Assembly (NCBI GenBank): GCA_946406035.1
Contig: CAMJJG010000023.1
Coordinates: forward strand, 1 to 40,951
Length of the DNA stretch: 40,951 nucleotides
Reading direction: 5' to 3'
From: an uncultured Prevotellaceae bacterium
GTDB lineage: Bacteria; Bacteroidota; Bacteroidia; Bacteroidales; Muribaculaceae
Shown one piece after another: positions 32,827-40,951 of the stretch. The position numbers and the translations under genes are program-made. Position 1 is the first letter of the stretch; each line of letters begins with the position of its first letter. A model generated the notes under the pieces. It did no database searches. It saw only the letters and a list, made by a program, of their open reading frames with translations, and had not been told where the DNA came from.

Positions 32827-33086
32827 AGAGCATCGGCCGCATAGTTGTTCAAGCCTGTCATGGAGTGCTGCGATTTCTCGGTTGGCTCCTCATCTTGCCC
32901 ATCCGTTTTTATCAGCGCTTTATCTCTCCGCTCACTCCCGCCACCTGTCGTTACACGCCCTCGTGCAGCCAGTATGCCGTCGAGGCCATCCGCAAGCATG
33001 GCCCCTTCAAGGGCTTGTATCTGGCCATTTGGCGCATCCTGCGCTGTAACCCGTGGGGGGGCAGCGGCTATGATCCCGTGCCATGA
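32823..33086 (+). CDS. yidD: Membrane protein insertion efficiency factor YidD
   Basis: 87-residue protein of the YidD family, which assists membrane-protein insertion near YidC. An amphipathic N-terminus precedes the signature [32 protein letters not shown] with three conserved cysteines, then [28 protein letters not shown]. It is coupled to rnpA upstream and to the TatD-type gene downstream, both by 4-bp overlaps. Confidence 0.96.
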   Translation: MKSIGRIVVQACHGVLRFLGWLLILPIRFYQRFISPLTPATCRYTPSCSQYAVEAIRKHGPFKGLYLAIWRILRCNPWGGSGYDPVP

Positions 33087-33718
33087 CTGTGTTGACCGAT
33101 TGCCATACCCATCGCCTTGACGCCATCGGGGCCCTCATCGCCGTGAGTCCCCATGACTTTGACCCGCAGCCCGGATTGCGCTATGCCGTGGGTTATCATC
33201 CCTGGCATGGCGTGGAACAGTTGACCGATGCCGACTATGCCTTGCTGGAAGATTGCGCCCGGCATCGCCAGGTGCTGGCGATAGGCGAGACTGGTATGGA
33301 CCGGTTGCGTGGGCCGTCGCTTGACATCCAGGGACGGGCGTTTGTGGCTCACTTGCGGCTGGCGGCAATGCTGGGCAAGCCCGTGGTGGTGCACTGTGTG
33401 CGCACGGCACAGGACATCCTTGCCGAGCGGCGTCATGCGGGGCTTAATGGCGTTGTGATGATCGTCCATGGCATGAGAGGCAATCGGCATGTAGCCCGCA
33501 CGTTGCTCGATGCGGGATGTTACTTGTCCTATGGCCATGCCTTTAACGCCAGCGCTGTTGCCATAACGCCGCTGGACCGCCTGCTCATCGAGACCGATGA
33601 TGACGACGTGGGCATCAGCGAGGTTGCCGCCCGGGTGGGCGCGGCCCTAGGGTTGTCGCTAGAGCGCGTGACAGAAATCGCCTCAACCAATCTGGCCTAT
33701 TGCTTGGGTGCCAAATGA
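33083..33718 (+). CDS. TatD-family metal-dependent hydrolase (short)
   Basis: 211-residue member of the TatD amidohydrolase family, metal-dependent nucleases or phosphoesterases. TDCHTHRLD gives the first His-x-His metal pair. Further family landmarks are [18 protein letters not shown] (metal-binding Glu), [12 protein letters not shown] (His) and LLIETDDDD (catalytic Asp). It is shorter than the usual ~260 residues but all metal ligands are present. It is the last gene of the rnpA-yidD unit. The substrate is unknown. Confidence 0.9.
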   Translation: MTVLTDCHTHRLDAIGALIAVSPHDFDPQPGLRYAVGYHPWHGVEQLTDADYALLEDCARHRQVLAIGETGMDRLRGPSLDIQGRAFVAHLRLAAMLGKPVVVHCVRTAQDILAERRHAGLNGVVMIVHGMRGNRHVARTLLDAGCYLSYGHAFNASAVAITPLDRLLIETDDDDVGISEVAARVGAALGLSLERVTEIASTNLAYCLGAK

Positions 33719-33749
33719 GAAAAGACCGCAGCGTTGCCACGGTCTTTTC
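33719..33749. terminator. Bidirectional terminator between convergent genes
   Basis: GAAAAGACCG pairs with CGGTCTTTTC around an 11-nt loop. It lies between the TatD-type gene on plus and the lipoprotein gene on minus and can serve both. Confidence 0.85.
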
Positions 33750-33773
33750 TTGCTGATGTCTTCTGTATGAGGA

Positions 33774-34286
33774 TTACTTGTCCAGGGCGGCAGACTCAGG
33801 CTTGGAGAGAACAGCCCTGGAAGAGCCCTTGTCCATGTCCTTGTTGAGTTTTACCTTGGTGCCATCGATGGTGGGTTCCTGGGCGGGCGACCACGTCCTG
33901 CGGGGGGCATAGGCCGTGTAGCGGTAGAACCTGTTGTCGAGGGCCAGAATCAGGTAGCCGTTCCTGTCAAATCCGTAATATAGATACTCGCTATCGCCAT
34001 CGTAGTAGTCGATGAACAGGCGGTCTCCACGGGTCTCCCAGTTAAAGTCGACAAATGTCAAGCCATAGCGGGAATAGTAAGTATAGCGTCCTGTGTGGTT
34101 GGTATAGAAATCATAATAAACCACGTCGTAACCCACAATGTCATATTCGCTATAGCCATTAGAGCCGAAGTATGATTCCCAACTGCCGACGATGTCATCC
34201 ACATAATAGGGTGAATCCCAGCCGTCGCATGAGTTCATTGCCATTGACATGACTGCCAGAAGCATGATGTAGTAAAACTTTTTCAT
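33774..34286 (-). CDS. Small Tyr/Asp-rich lipoprotein of unknown function
   Basis: 170-residue protein with lipoprotein signal MKKFYYIMLLAVMSMAMNSC (Cys20). The mature part is very rich in Tyr, Asp and Gly (WDSPYYVDDIVGSWES, YYDGDSEYLYYGFDRNGYLIL), with a GSW motif like lipocalin-like Bacteroidota lipoproteins. The C-terminal ~45 residues are more polar. No family is recognised with confidence. It is transcribed alone from a -7 box at 34322-34329. Confidence 0.75.
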   Translation of the reverse strand: MKKFYYIMLLAVMSMAMNSCDGWDSPYYVDDIVGSWESYFGSNGYSEYDIVGYDVVYYDFYTNHTGRYTYYSRYGLTFVDFNWETRGDRLFIDYYDGDSEYLYYGFDRNGYLILALDNRFYRYTAYAPRRTWSPAQEPTIDGTKVKLNKDMDKGSSRAVLSKPESAALDK

Positions 34287-34321
34287 AGCGCAAATCAGTT
34301 AAAAAAATGTTAGTAGATATG

Positions 34322-34329
34322 CAAAAGTA
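34322..34329 (-). promoter_or_regulatory. -7 promoter element of the Tyr-rich lipoprotein gene
   Basis: TACTTTTG on the minus strand, 36 nt before the ATG. A small dyad AATCAC-ATA-GTGATT lies directly upstream (34343-34357), where an operator could sit. Confidence 0.5.
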
Positions 34330-34369
34330 AGAAAAAAATGTCAATCACATAGTGATTTGATAGAAAAAT

Positions 34370-34403
34370 GCGCGTGCCACCGGTGTGATGTAGTGGCACG
34401 CGC
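34370..34403 (-). terminator. Terminator after the outer-membrane beta-barrel gene
   Basis: On the minus strand GCGCGTGCCAC pairs with GTGGCACGCGC around 12 nt, followed by ATTTTTC. It lies about 34 nt after the barrel gene's stop. Confidence 0.88.
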
Positions 34404-34436
34404 CACCCAGAAATTAACGTTACGGGCAAAAAGCAC

Positions 34437-35114
34437 CTAGAAGTTCACACCTAAGTTTATCGTGAAGCAACCGTTGTGAGTGTCGTCAAAGTTGTCTTGA
34501 CCGATGTTTGAGAGTCCGATGTCGTAGCTGGCATCGAGATAGAGCATGTTGTAGCCCACGCCGCATCCGATCTTGAGCCCGCCGTCAAAGCGGTTGAAAT
34601 AGCCGTTGTCAAATGAGCTGAACGCCGTGCGGGTGCCATAGTTCTTGATCTGCCCATCGGTGCCCAGGGCTAGATAGCCGCCCGCATAGGGCTGGATGCT
34701 GGTGTGGTTACCCACAAAGTGCTTGTACTTGACCAGCAGCGGCAACTCCAGGTAGTTGAGGTCATAGGTGAACTTCTCGTGCCCAGAACCGCTCTTGCCT
34801 CCCTTCTGGCTATAGTAGAGGCCTGTTTCCAGGAATATGGGGGCGCGGTAGGAGAGTTGTGTGCCGGCGGCAACACCAATGTTTAATCCCGTCTTGGGGC
34901 TGCTGCCATCGAGCAACGCGCTCTCGCTGCTGACGTGGGACGCGTTCATGCCCACCCTGAGGCCGATGTAGTAGCGGTGCCAGCCGATGTACTCGTTGCC
35001 GTGGCGGCTTACCGTGTGCACGCGCGGTCCAGGGCCGTAGCCGTAACCCCGCTGGGCCATCGTGGGCAGGGAGAGCAGAATGCTCATCACAGCTAAGATA
35101 ATAGTCTTTTTCAT
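34437..35114 (-). CDS. PorT-like outer-membrane beta-barrel protein
   Basis: 225-residue outer-membrane protein. A signal peptide (MKKTIILAVMSILLSLPTMAQ) is followed by a Gly/Tyr/His-rich segment. Then come alternating barrel strands, such as YYIGLRVGMNASHV, LNIGVAAGTQLSYRAPIFLETGLYYSQKGGK and LNYLELPLLVKYKH. The last is the hallmark of the PorT/outer-membrane beta-barrel family in Bacteroidota. The C-terminal residue is Phe (FTINLGVNF). The role is unknown; the family includes a secretion-system component and many uncharacterised porin-like barrels. The 163-nt gap upstream (35115-35277) has no gene. Confidence 0.85.
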   Translation of the reverse strand: MKKTIILAVMSILLSLPTMAQRGYGYGPGPRVHTVSRHGNEYIGWHRYYIGLRVGMNASHVSSESALLDGSSPKTGLNIGVAAGTQLSYRAPIFLETGLYYSQKGGKSGSGHEKFTYDLNYLELPLLVKYKHFVGNHTSIQPYAGGYLALGTDGQIKNYGTRTAFSSFDNGYFNRFDGGLKIGCGVGYNMLYLDASYDIGLSNIGQDNFDDTHNGCFTINLGVNF

Positions 35115-35277
35115 AATCAGTCAGTTTTATGATTGTTATTATTTTGACTTTTAGACCGATTGATGCAGGCGAGGTTTAGTCACCCCATGCACTAAAAACG
35201 ATGAATCCCTAGCCAAGTATCGACCAAATGGCTGAATTCAATGACAAGCGGTGAGCGTTGAATTTCTGGGAGTGGGC

Positions 35278-36753
35278 CTACAAGTAGAGGAAATACTCCT
35301 TGAGGTAGTGGGCCAGGGGCAGGGTGTGAAGCATTCTGGATATGGTCGTGTGCTGCAATTCCAGGCATACCAGCAGGGTTGTGGCCAGCGTGATGACAAA
35401 GAATATGCTCCAGCGCTTGAAGGCCTTGCGATGGTTGCCATCGACCAGCTTGCACAGGACAAACAGCACCACAGGGATGAACAGCGGCTCAAACGGCAGA
35501 ACGTATCTCACGACAGATCCAGCCATGAGATAGGCAATGATCATGAACGATGCGGCAGGCCACCAGGGCCATAGGCCCATGCCATCGTGGCGTTTCCATC
35601 CCATGAACAGATAGTAGAACAAGGAGATGCCGCCCACGAGGTACCAGCCGTAATTTAACCGCAGGATCTCGTTGAAGATGATGGAGTCGTCGCCATAGTT
35701 GAGCCACGGGAATGGTATGACAAATTGCAGGCCCATCGTGACGGGCAGCATGAGCACCTTGTGCCATGTGGAGTACAGGAAATAGTAGCCGATGAGGGTG
35801 CGCAGATGCCTATTGTAGGCCTCGTCAACATAGACCTTCTGCATGCCCAGTCCCCCCTGGACGATGCGTGAGTGCTGGTCAAAGGAGTAGTAGGCAAAGT
35901 GGTTGCCGATGAGCATGGTCGCTGCGACGATGGCTAGCATCGCGAGAGCCATGACCCAATCGCGCCGCCAGTGTGGAAGCGCCATGATGATGACTCCCAG
36001 GGCTATAAAGTAGAGAAAGGTGGTGCGAACGAGCGCAATGATGCCGCATGCCAATATAAACATGATGATATCGCGCCACAAGTGTTGCCTCTCCTCGTCG
36101 GCCGCGGACATCGATGCCAGGGAATAGCCTATTATCGCGATTGCGAGGAACAGGGGCCCCTCTTTCAAGATGCTGATGCCGCTCAGCAGGTAGAACGACA
36201 ACAGGCAGTTTAGGGCCATGCCACAGGCGAGCAGGGCGCTGGGCCCGAGGGAACATCTGTTAATCAGTAGCCGGCGGGTGGTCATGCCCGTGATAACGAC
36301 GGCCGTGAGGGTGAACATGATGTTCATCGCCTGGGGCCAGATGACGCTGACGCCCAGTAAGCGCCACAGGGCCAGTATCATCATGGGAAACCCGGGAAAG
36401 GCTATCTTCTGGGGTCCCACGCGACCATCATAGTGGTGCAGTGCCCATTTATAATAGGTGCGCGCGTCGTTTTTCACGTTGGGCACCTCGAGCGAGTACC
36501 CGTCAACCGAGGTCCATTCCAGCAGGTTGACATAGGAGATGGCCATCAGGAATACCGATAACGCCAGTAGGATAACGACGGCAGTGAGCGAGGTGCCCTT
36601 GGCACGCGTCAGCACAGCGCGCGGCACCAGGTAGGCGACCAGATAGGCTGCGGTGAGGCGTCCGCCGTCGGCCAGCCCAAAGTGGCTAGATGACACGACG
36701 GCAAGCAAGGCAATGGCAATTACCTCGGCAAGCATCAGCAGCAGTTTGGGCAT
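35278..36753 (-). CDS. Polytopic inner-membrane protein, GT-C glycosyltransferase-like
   Basis: 491 residues from the ATG at 36753. A TTG at 36789 would add 12 residues and lies close to the predicted transcript start. About 11-13 hydrophobic helices are visible. The layout, with a first long periplasmic-like loop containing acidic residues (SVDGYSLEVPNVKNDARTYYKWALHHYDG) after helix 3 and no soluble catalytic domain, resembles GT-C fold glycosyltransferases or O-antigen polymerases. I do not see a decisive motif, so this is a tentative label. A perfect promoter lies just upstream. It is divergent from the glycine-lipid operon. Confidence 0.6.
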   Translation of the reverse strand: MPKLLLMLAEVIAIALLAVVSSSHFGLADGGRLTAAYLVAYLVPRAVLTRAKGTSLTAVVILLALSVFLMAISYVNLLEWTSVDGYSLEVPNVKNDARTYYKWALHHYDGRVGPQKIAFPGFPMMILALWRLLGVSVIWPQAMNIMFTLTAVVITGMTTRRLLINRCSLGPSALLACGMALNCLLSFYLLSGISILKEGPLFLAIAIIGYSLASMSAADEERQHLWRDIIMFILACGIIALVRTTFLYFIALGVIIMALPHWRRDWVMALAMLAIVAATMLIGNHFAYYSFDQHSRIVQGGLGMQKVYVDEAYNRHLRTLIGYYFLYSTWHKVLMLPVTMGLQFVIPFPWLNYGDDSIIFNEILRLNYGWYLVGGISLFYYLFMGWKRHDGMGLWPWWPAASFMIIAYLMAGSVVRYVLPFEPLFIPVVLFVLCKLVDGNHRKAFKRWSIFFVITLATTLLVCLELQHTTISRMLHTLPLAHYLKEYFLYL

Positions 36754-36823
36754 GGTGATACCTTGTTTCAAGCTAGCGGTTTCAACCAATTGTTTAGGTC
36801 TGTTTTACTCGTTATCGTCCCCG

Positions 36824-36855
36824 CAAAATTAGAACAAATAGCCATTATTGACAAA
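36824..36855 (-). promoter_or_regulatory. Consensus promoter of the polytopic membrane protein gene
   Basis: On the minus strand TTTG (36852-36855), 20 nt and TAATTTTG (36824-36831). The predicted leader to the ATG at 36753 is about 65 nt, which supports that start over the TTG at 36789. Confidence 0.75.
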
Positions 36856-36893
36856 TTTTTCCATCGAGATGTCACATTTTCGGTTAAAATATA

Positions 36894-36901
36894 TAACTTT
36901 G
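36894..36901 (+). promoter_or_regulatory. -7 promoter element of the glycine-lipid operon
   Basis: TAACTTTG matches the -7 consensus, 30 nt before the ATG at 36932. The -33 region lacks a clear TTTG. Confidence 0.55.
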
Positions 36902-36931
36902 TATGTTTAAATCGATATTAACTGGTGACAC

Positions 36932-37756
36932 ATGAACGGCCAACCGATGAAAATAGACGTGGATAAAGTGCTCAGGGAACGCCTCCCCAAGCACTATCGG
37001 TTTATACCACGGTGTGTGGTAAGGTGGCTGGAGCGCATCATCTGTCAAGACAAGCTCAATACCATCCTGGCACAGATGGCCGGAAAGAGCAGTGTTGACG
37101 CCGCTAGCGTGGCCCTTCACGAGATGGGTATCACTGTCCGGACCTCTGGGCTGGAGGCATTGCCCGCTGGCCGTTACCTGTTTGTGTCCAACCATCCGCT
37201 GGGGGGACTCGATGGGTTGGCGCTCATCTCGCTGCTGGGCAACCGCTATGACCACAAGATCAAATTCCTGGTCAACGATCTGCTCATGGCAGTGGAACCC
37301 CTGCGTGACGTTTTCCTGCCCGTGAACAAGTATGGCAGCCAGTCGCGTGCCGCCGCCGCTCAAATCGAGGGCGCGCTGGCCAGCGATGACCAGTTCATCA
37401 CCTTTCCGGCGGGCTTGTGCTCACGCATGATGCCCGACGGCTCCATTGCCGACCTGCCGTGGCAAAAGGCCGCGGTGGTACATGCCATCAACTATCACCG
37501 TGACATTGTTCCCGTCTTTTTTGACGCCCAGAATTCGCGCTTTTTCTATCGCTTTGCCAAGTGGCGCAAGCGTTTAGGACTCAAATTCAATATCGAGCTC
37601 ATCTTCTTGCCCAAGGAGATGATCAAGAAGAGTGGCAGCACGCTGAGTGCCGTCGTTGGCGCCCCCATCCCCTGGAGCTCGCTTGACGCAGCCCATCCCA
37701 AGCAGGAAGCCGCACGCCTAAGAGATATGGTATATAACCTCAAACCGACAAAATAG
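36932..37756 (+). CDS. glsA: Glycine-lipid O-acyltransferase (GlsA-like, PlsC superfamily)
   Basis: 274-residue acyltransferase of the PlsC/OlsA superfamily. NHPLGGLDGLALI carries the His-Asp catalytic pair. FITFPAGLCSR stands in place of FPEGTRS, and VPVFFDAQNSRFF follows. In Bacteroides, glsA and glsB together make glycine lipids and related serine-glycine lipids; GlsA adds the second, ester-linked fatty acid. The adjacent GlsB-like gene, four bases downstream, makes this assignment much more likely than a general phospholipid acyltransferase. It acts at the inner membrane. The start is ATG 36932; ATG 36947 is an alternative. Confidence 0.82.
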   Translation: MNGQPMKIDVDKVLRERLPKHYRFIPRCVVRWLERIICQDKLNTILAQMAGKSSVDAASVALHEMGITVRTSGLEALPAGRYLFVSNHPLGGLDGLALISLLGNRYDHKIKFLVNDLLMAVEPLRDVFLPVNKYGSQSRAAAAQIEGALASDDQFITFPAGLCSRMMPDGSIADLPWQKAAVVHAINYHRDIVPVFFDAQNSRFFYRFAKWRKRLGLKFNIELIFLPKEMIKKSGSTLSAVVGAPIPWSSLDAAHPKQEAARLRDMVYNLKPTK

Positions 37757-37760
37757 CCCT

Positions 37761-38732
37761 ATGGAACCTATCATCGAACCCATCCCCGTCCAACTTATCG
37801 AGCAGGAGCTCACTCCCGAGCGCCTGTTGCGGCACACCAACAAGGCCGACAACGACATCTATGTCATCAATGCCCACAACGCGCCCAACACCATGCGCGA
37901 GATCGGACGCCTGCGTGAAATCTCGTTCAGGTCGGCCGGCGGAGGCACGGGCAAGGCCTGCGACATCGACGAGTTCGACACCATGTCGGTGCCCTGCCAG
38001 CAGTTGCTGGTATGGAACCCCGAGAAAAGGGAAATCATCGGTGCCTACCGCTTCATCTGCGGCTGGGACGTCGTGGTCGAGGACGGGGTGCCGCACATCG
38101 CCACGGGACACATGTTCAAGTTCAGTCCCAGATTCCTCAACGAGATCCTGCCAGTGACCATCGAGCTGGGGCGCTCGTTCGTCAGGCCCGAGTACCAGTC
38201 CACGCGCGAGGGTGCCAGGGCGCTGTTTGCGCTCGACAACCTGTGGGATGGCCTGGGGGCCCTCACGATAGTCTATCCCGAGGTGAAATACATGTTCGGC
38301 AAGATGACGATGTACCCCTCCTACAACCGTGAGTGCCGCGACATGCTCCTTTGCTTCCTTAATCTCTATTTTAAGGACAAGGAAGCTCTTGTCACGCCCA
38401 TCGACCCGCTGCCCGGCACCCGCAACGACGACCCCGAGCTGGTGTCGCAGTTCCTGGGCAACGACTTCCGCGAGGACTACAAGCGCCTCAACACCTTCAT
38501 CCGCCAGCACGGCATCAACATCCCGCCGCTGGTCAACGCCTACATGGGCCTCTCGCCCAAGATGCACTTGCTGGGCACTGCCGTCAACCGCGAGTTTGGC
38601 GACGTGGAGGAGACGGGCATCCTCATCAACCTCGACGAGATCGCCGACGAGAAGAAGCGGCGCCACATCGATACCTACCTCGACCACTTGGCTCATATCC
38701 TCAACAATAACCCTGACACACATGATCGGTAA
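37761..38732 (+). CDS. glsB: Glycine-lipid N-acyltransferase (GlsB-like, GNAT/OlsB type)
   Basis: 323-residue N-acyltransferase of the GNAT/acyl-homoserine-synthase-like group that includes OlsB and GlsB. Landmarks are MREIGRLREISFRSAGGGTGKACDIDEFD, QQLLVWNPEKREIIGAYRFICG, ELGRSFVRPEYQ and a long C-terminal part (YKRLNTFIRQHGINIPPLVNAYM). GlsB puts the first fatty acid in amide linkage on glycine, which GlsA then extends. Order and spacing with GlsA support a shared pathway. The stop overlaps the Wzi-family gene by 11 bp, so translation is probably coupled. Confidence 0.84.
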   Translation: MEPIIEPIPVQLIEQELTPERLLRHTNKADNDIYVINAHNAPNTMREIGRLREISFRSAGGGTGKACDIDEFDTMSVPCQQLLVWNPEKREIIGAYRFICGWDVVVEDGVPHIATGHMFKFSPRFLNEILPVTIELGRSFVRPEYQSTREGARALFALDNLWDGLGALTIVYPEVKYMFGKMTMYPSYNRECRDMLLCFLNLYFKDKEALVTPIDPLPGTRNDDPELVSQFLGNDFREDYKRLNTFIRQHGINIPPLVNAYMGLSPKMHLLGTAVNREFGDVEETGILINLDEIADEKKRRHIDTYLDHLAHILNNNPDTHDR

Positions 38733-40353
38733 AATCCTGTCATCACTCCTGCTGTCGTTGTCATGTGCCACAACCATGCTGGCTCTGGATGCAACCGACA
38801 CGATACAGAACAGGCTTCACTTCACGACCGACACGGTCCAGTTGCGCGTTTGCCCTAACAAGATTTCACACGTCGATAATCGATACATTTTCGGCCTCAT
38901 CGCCAACGCGGGCAACAGCGAGTTGGCCCCCTACTACATCAGTTCCAACTGCGGCGGTGTCATCACCCAGCAATACTCGGTCCTCGCCCGGGCCGCGGTA
39001 TGCCACAACATGTCCACGACCAAGCGCTTCTCGTGGGGTGCCGGCCTGGATGTGTGGGGCGGCTATGCGTCAAGCGCGGGCTACCAGCGCTATGCGGGCG
39101 ACGGCCAGTTCGAGACACACCAGCAACATCCCGCCAGGGTATGGCTCCAGGAGGCTTATGTCGAGGCCAAGTACCGCAGCATCTTTGCCGTGGCGGGCCA
39201 GACCTACAAGGCATCGCCCATCGTCAACGCCTCGCTCAGCAGCGGCGACCTCGTGTGGAGCAACAATTCGCGGCCTCCCGTGGGCCTGCGCGCCGGTTTC
39301 ATCGACTTCCAGGACATCCCCTTTACCCGCGGCTGGGTGCAGATTCAGGGCGAGTTCGGCTACTTCCGCGAGCTGGACGACAAGTGGCTCGAGAACCACT
39401 ACAACTACTACAACCACTTCATCACCACCGACGTGTGGCTGCACTACAAGAGCCTGCACCTGCGCACCAACCCCCATCAGCCCCTGGTGTTCACCATCGG
39501 TGCCCAGTCGGCTTGCCAGTTCGGTGGCACGGCCACCTACTATGAGGACGGTCAGGTGACCCGCACGGTCAAGATGGATGCCGACGCCAAAGCCTTCTTC
39601 CGCACCTTCATCGCCGGCAGCGGCGGCAACAGCGCGGGCGACTCCTTTGTCGAGGGCAACCACTTGGGCACCTGGGACATCGCCCTGGACTATCATTTGC
39701 CCAACAATGGCACCCTGCGCGCCTACACCCAGTGGCTGTGGGAGGACGGCTCGGGCATCGGCAAGATGAACGGCTTTGACGGCCTGTGGGGACTGGAATT
39801 CCGTCAAGAAGCATTTAATTATATCTCGGGTGCGGTCATCGAGTATATCGATTTCACCAACCAGAGCGGCCCCATCCACTGGACACCCAACGACCATCCC
39901 GGAACGCCCATCACCAGCCACTCGTCGGGGGCCGACGACTACTACAACAACTACATCTACAACGGCTACCAGAGCCGCGGCATGTCCATCGGCTCGCCGT
40001 TCGTCAAGTCACCGCTCTACAACCGGGACGGCTACATGCGCTACCGCGACAACGTGTTGCGCGGCTTCCATGCCGCCATCGAGGGCTGGTTCACCACCGA
40101 GTGGTACTACCGCCTGCAGGGCTCTTACCGCAAGGCCTGGGGCACACCCTACATTCCCCGCGTGGGCAGCGTCGATGACTTCTCGATGGCTCTGAGGGTC
40201 AATTATTCCCCCTCCTGGCTCAAGGGCGGGCACATCCAGGGCCTGACGGTTAGTGCCACCGTGGCCATCGACCACGGCAAGCTCTACGGCAACAACTGGG
40301 GCGCACAATTAGGCATCAGCTACAGCGGCCACTTTAATATCAAGAAACGATGA
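38722..40353 (+). CDS. Capsule assembly Wzi family outer-membrane protein
   Basis: 543-residue outer-membrane barrel, starting at ATG 38722 (MIGKILSSLLLSLSCATTMLA signal peptide). Reading further upstream in this frame only runs antisense-like through glsB and gives no sensible sequence. Family landmarks are KASPIVNASLSSGDLVWSNNSRPP, QDIPFTRGWVQIQGEFGYF, TLRAYTQWLWEDGSG and YNNYIYNGYQSRGMSIGSPF. Wzi helps attach or organise capsular polysaccharide at the surface in Proteobacteria; Bacteroidota relatives are uncharacterised. It shares an operon with glycine-lipid genes. It ends in a barrel strand and overlaps the next gene by 4 bp. Confidence 0.85.
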   Translation: MIGKILSSLLLSLSCATTMLALDATDTIQNRLHFTTDTVQLRVCPNKISHVDNRYIFGLIANAGNSELAPYYISSNCGGVITQQYSVLARAAVCHNMSTTKRFSWGAGLDVWGGYASSAGYQRYAGDGQFETHQQHPARVWLQEAYVEAKYRSIFAVAGQTYKASPIVNASLSSGDLVWSNNSRPPVGLRAGFIDFQDIPFTRGWVQIQGEFGYFRELDDKWLENHYNYYNHFITTDVWLHYKSLHLRTNPHQPLVFTIGAQSACQFGGTATYYEDGQVTRTVKMDADAKAFFRTFIAGSGGNSAGDSFVEGNHLGTWDIALDYHLPNNGTLRAYTQWLWEDGSGIGKMNGFDGLWGLEFRQEAFNYISGAVIEYIDFTNQSGPIHWTPNDHPGTPITSHSSGADDYYNNYIYNGYQSRGMSIGSPFVKSPLYNRDGYMRYRDNVLRGFHAAIEGWFTTEWYYRLQGSYRKAWGTPYIPRVGSVDDFSMALRVNYSPSWLKGGHIQGLTVSATVAIDHGKLYGNNWGAQLGISYSGHFNIKKR

Positions 40354-40775
40354 AAAAGGCATTATCATATGTTGCGGCCTCGCTCACTATGCTATTGATA
40401 ATGGGCGCCTGCACGCGCAACCACGGCGACATCGGCCCGTGGTTCGGCACCTGGCACGTCGAGCAGATTACGGCAGCCGGCACGCCCGTCAATGTCGAGG
40501 GCGACTACTTCTTCCAGTTCCAGAGCCATGTGTTCAGGGTGACCAACGTGAGCGGTCACCAGGATGTGGTCGAGAGCTTCGGCACATGGCGGGAGGATGA
40601 TGACGGCTCCATGACCATCGATTTCCCCGACTCGACTGTTTACTATATACTGATGCCCGGCCTGGAGGCACACAACCACTTCGTCGTGGGAGCAACCATG
40701 GCGGGCAGAGTCAACCTAGTCAAAGAGGATGCCAACGGAACCGTCTATACTTACAGCTTGCACAGGCAGCCTTGA
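40350..40775 (+). CDS. Lipocalin-like lipoprotein
   Basis: 141-residue lipoprotein. The signal MKKALSYVAASLTMLLIMGAC gives Cys21. The mature part begins with GPWFGTWHVEQITAAGTPV, a G-x-W lipocalin-like motif, then beta-strands (YFFQFQSHVFRVTNVSG, FGTWREDDDGSMTIDFPD). It probably faces the periplasm or the surface. The ligand is unknown. It is the last gene of the glsA-glsB-wzi unit. Confidence 0.78.
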   Translation: MKKALSYVAASLTMLLIMGACTRNHGDIGPWFGTWHVEQITAAGTPVNVEGDYFFQFQSHVFRVTNVSGHQDVVESFGTWREDDDGSMTIDFPDSTVYYILMPGLEAHNHFVVGATMAGRVNLVKEDANGTVYTYSLHRQP

Positions 40776-40896
40776 TCCAAATCCATTAGGGTCTCCGGTA
40801 AAAATATTGCAGATCATTCGGCCAGCCCGCTTGACAAAGCAAGCCCCTTCACCCCAACTCACCATAACAGCATTGATTGCTGACCGCCCAATAATC

Positions 40897-40929
40897 ACTG
40901 CCCGCGGGCTTTTAAGGCCTGCGGGCAGT
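40897..40929 (+). terminator. Terminator of the glycine-lipid operon
   Basis: ACTGCCCGC pairs with GCGGGCAGT around 15 nt, followed by CGTTTTCC. The 120 nt between it and the preceding stop shows no gene. Confidence 0.75.
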
Positions 40930-40951
40930 CGTTTTCCCTTCGGGTTAGGGC

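Noticed and set aside
38329-38721. N-terminal extension of the Wzi-type frame through glsB
   Set aside because: The extension is Ser/Thr/Arg-rich nonsense overlapping the well-supported glsB gene. The ATG at 38722 gives a normal signal peptide.
1-40951. CRISPR arrays, rRNA genes or riboswitches
   Set aside because: No regularly spaced repeats, no rRNA sequence and no riboswitch core motif that I could recognise were seen in the intergenic regions.

Overview
The window looks like a chromosomal segment of a Bacteroidota/Bacteroidales bacterium of fairly high G+C. A Muribaculaceae- or Prevotellaceae-like gut lineage is my best guess, but I cannot settle it without a search. The evidence is the phylum-specific promoter form (TTTG, 19-21 nt, TAnnTTTG), which recurs upstream of many genes, often as TACCTTTG or TAATTTTG. 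Lipoproteins carry a short signal peptide, a Cys and then acidic residues. Families typical of the phylum are present: TonB receptor, DUF5689/DUF6359, DUF4271, DUF4988, DUF1573, and glycine-lipid acyltransferases.

Layout. (1) 90-3694: tricorn-type S41 protease and a SemiSWEET/PQ-loop protein. (2) 3749-11880: an operon with a consensus promoter and a terminator-like hairpin in its leader, encoding a TonB-dependent receptor, two tandem paralogous DUF5689 lipoproteins and a secreted endonuclease/exonuclease/phosphatase; it may be a surface nucleic-acid or phosphoester scavenging system. tRNA-Leu(CAG) lies convergently behind it. (3) 12128-15415: lactonase-type beta-propeller, divergent from a uracil/xanthine permease that overlaps an esterase gene. 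(4) 15523-20593: LytS-type kinase and LytTR regulator, a deleted AAA-ATPase pseudogene, a GYF-domain membrane protein, tyrS and tRNA-Gln(TTG). (5) 20644-24264, minus strand: an AT-rich acyltransferase, DUF2752, a GYF/CD225 protein, an OMPLA phospholipase and a DUF554 membrane protein.

(6) 24453-29843 is the most interesting region. A 707-bp segment is bounded by perfect 25-bp inverted repeats. Each repeat has short symmetric arms around an asymmetric 7-nt core, the form of a tyrosine-recombinase site. Inside lie a complete DUF1573 gene and, at the left end, a perfect promoter (TTTG-N20-TAAATTTG) that now points left, away from the large DUF4988-type surface lipoprotein gene just right of the segment. 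Inversion would place this promoter about 95-100 bp upstream of the lipoprotein start codon. An intact stand-alone tyrosine recombinase lies about 3.7 kb downstream. I infer a phase-variable DNA switch, with this sequence caught in the OFF orientation for the lipoprotein.

(7) 29902-33718: LOG-family protein, DUF4271, a HemD-like protein with a histone-like Lys/Ala repeat tail, rnpA, yidD and a TatD-type hydrolase. (8) 33774-36753, minus strand: a small lipoprotein, an outer-membrane beta-barrel and a polytopic membrane protein. (9) 36932-40775: a compact operon of GlsA-like and GlsB-like glycine-lipid acyltransferases, a Wzi-family barrel and a lipocalin-like lipoprotein, ending in a terminator.
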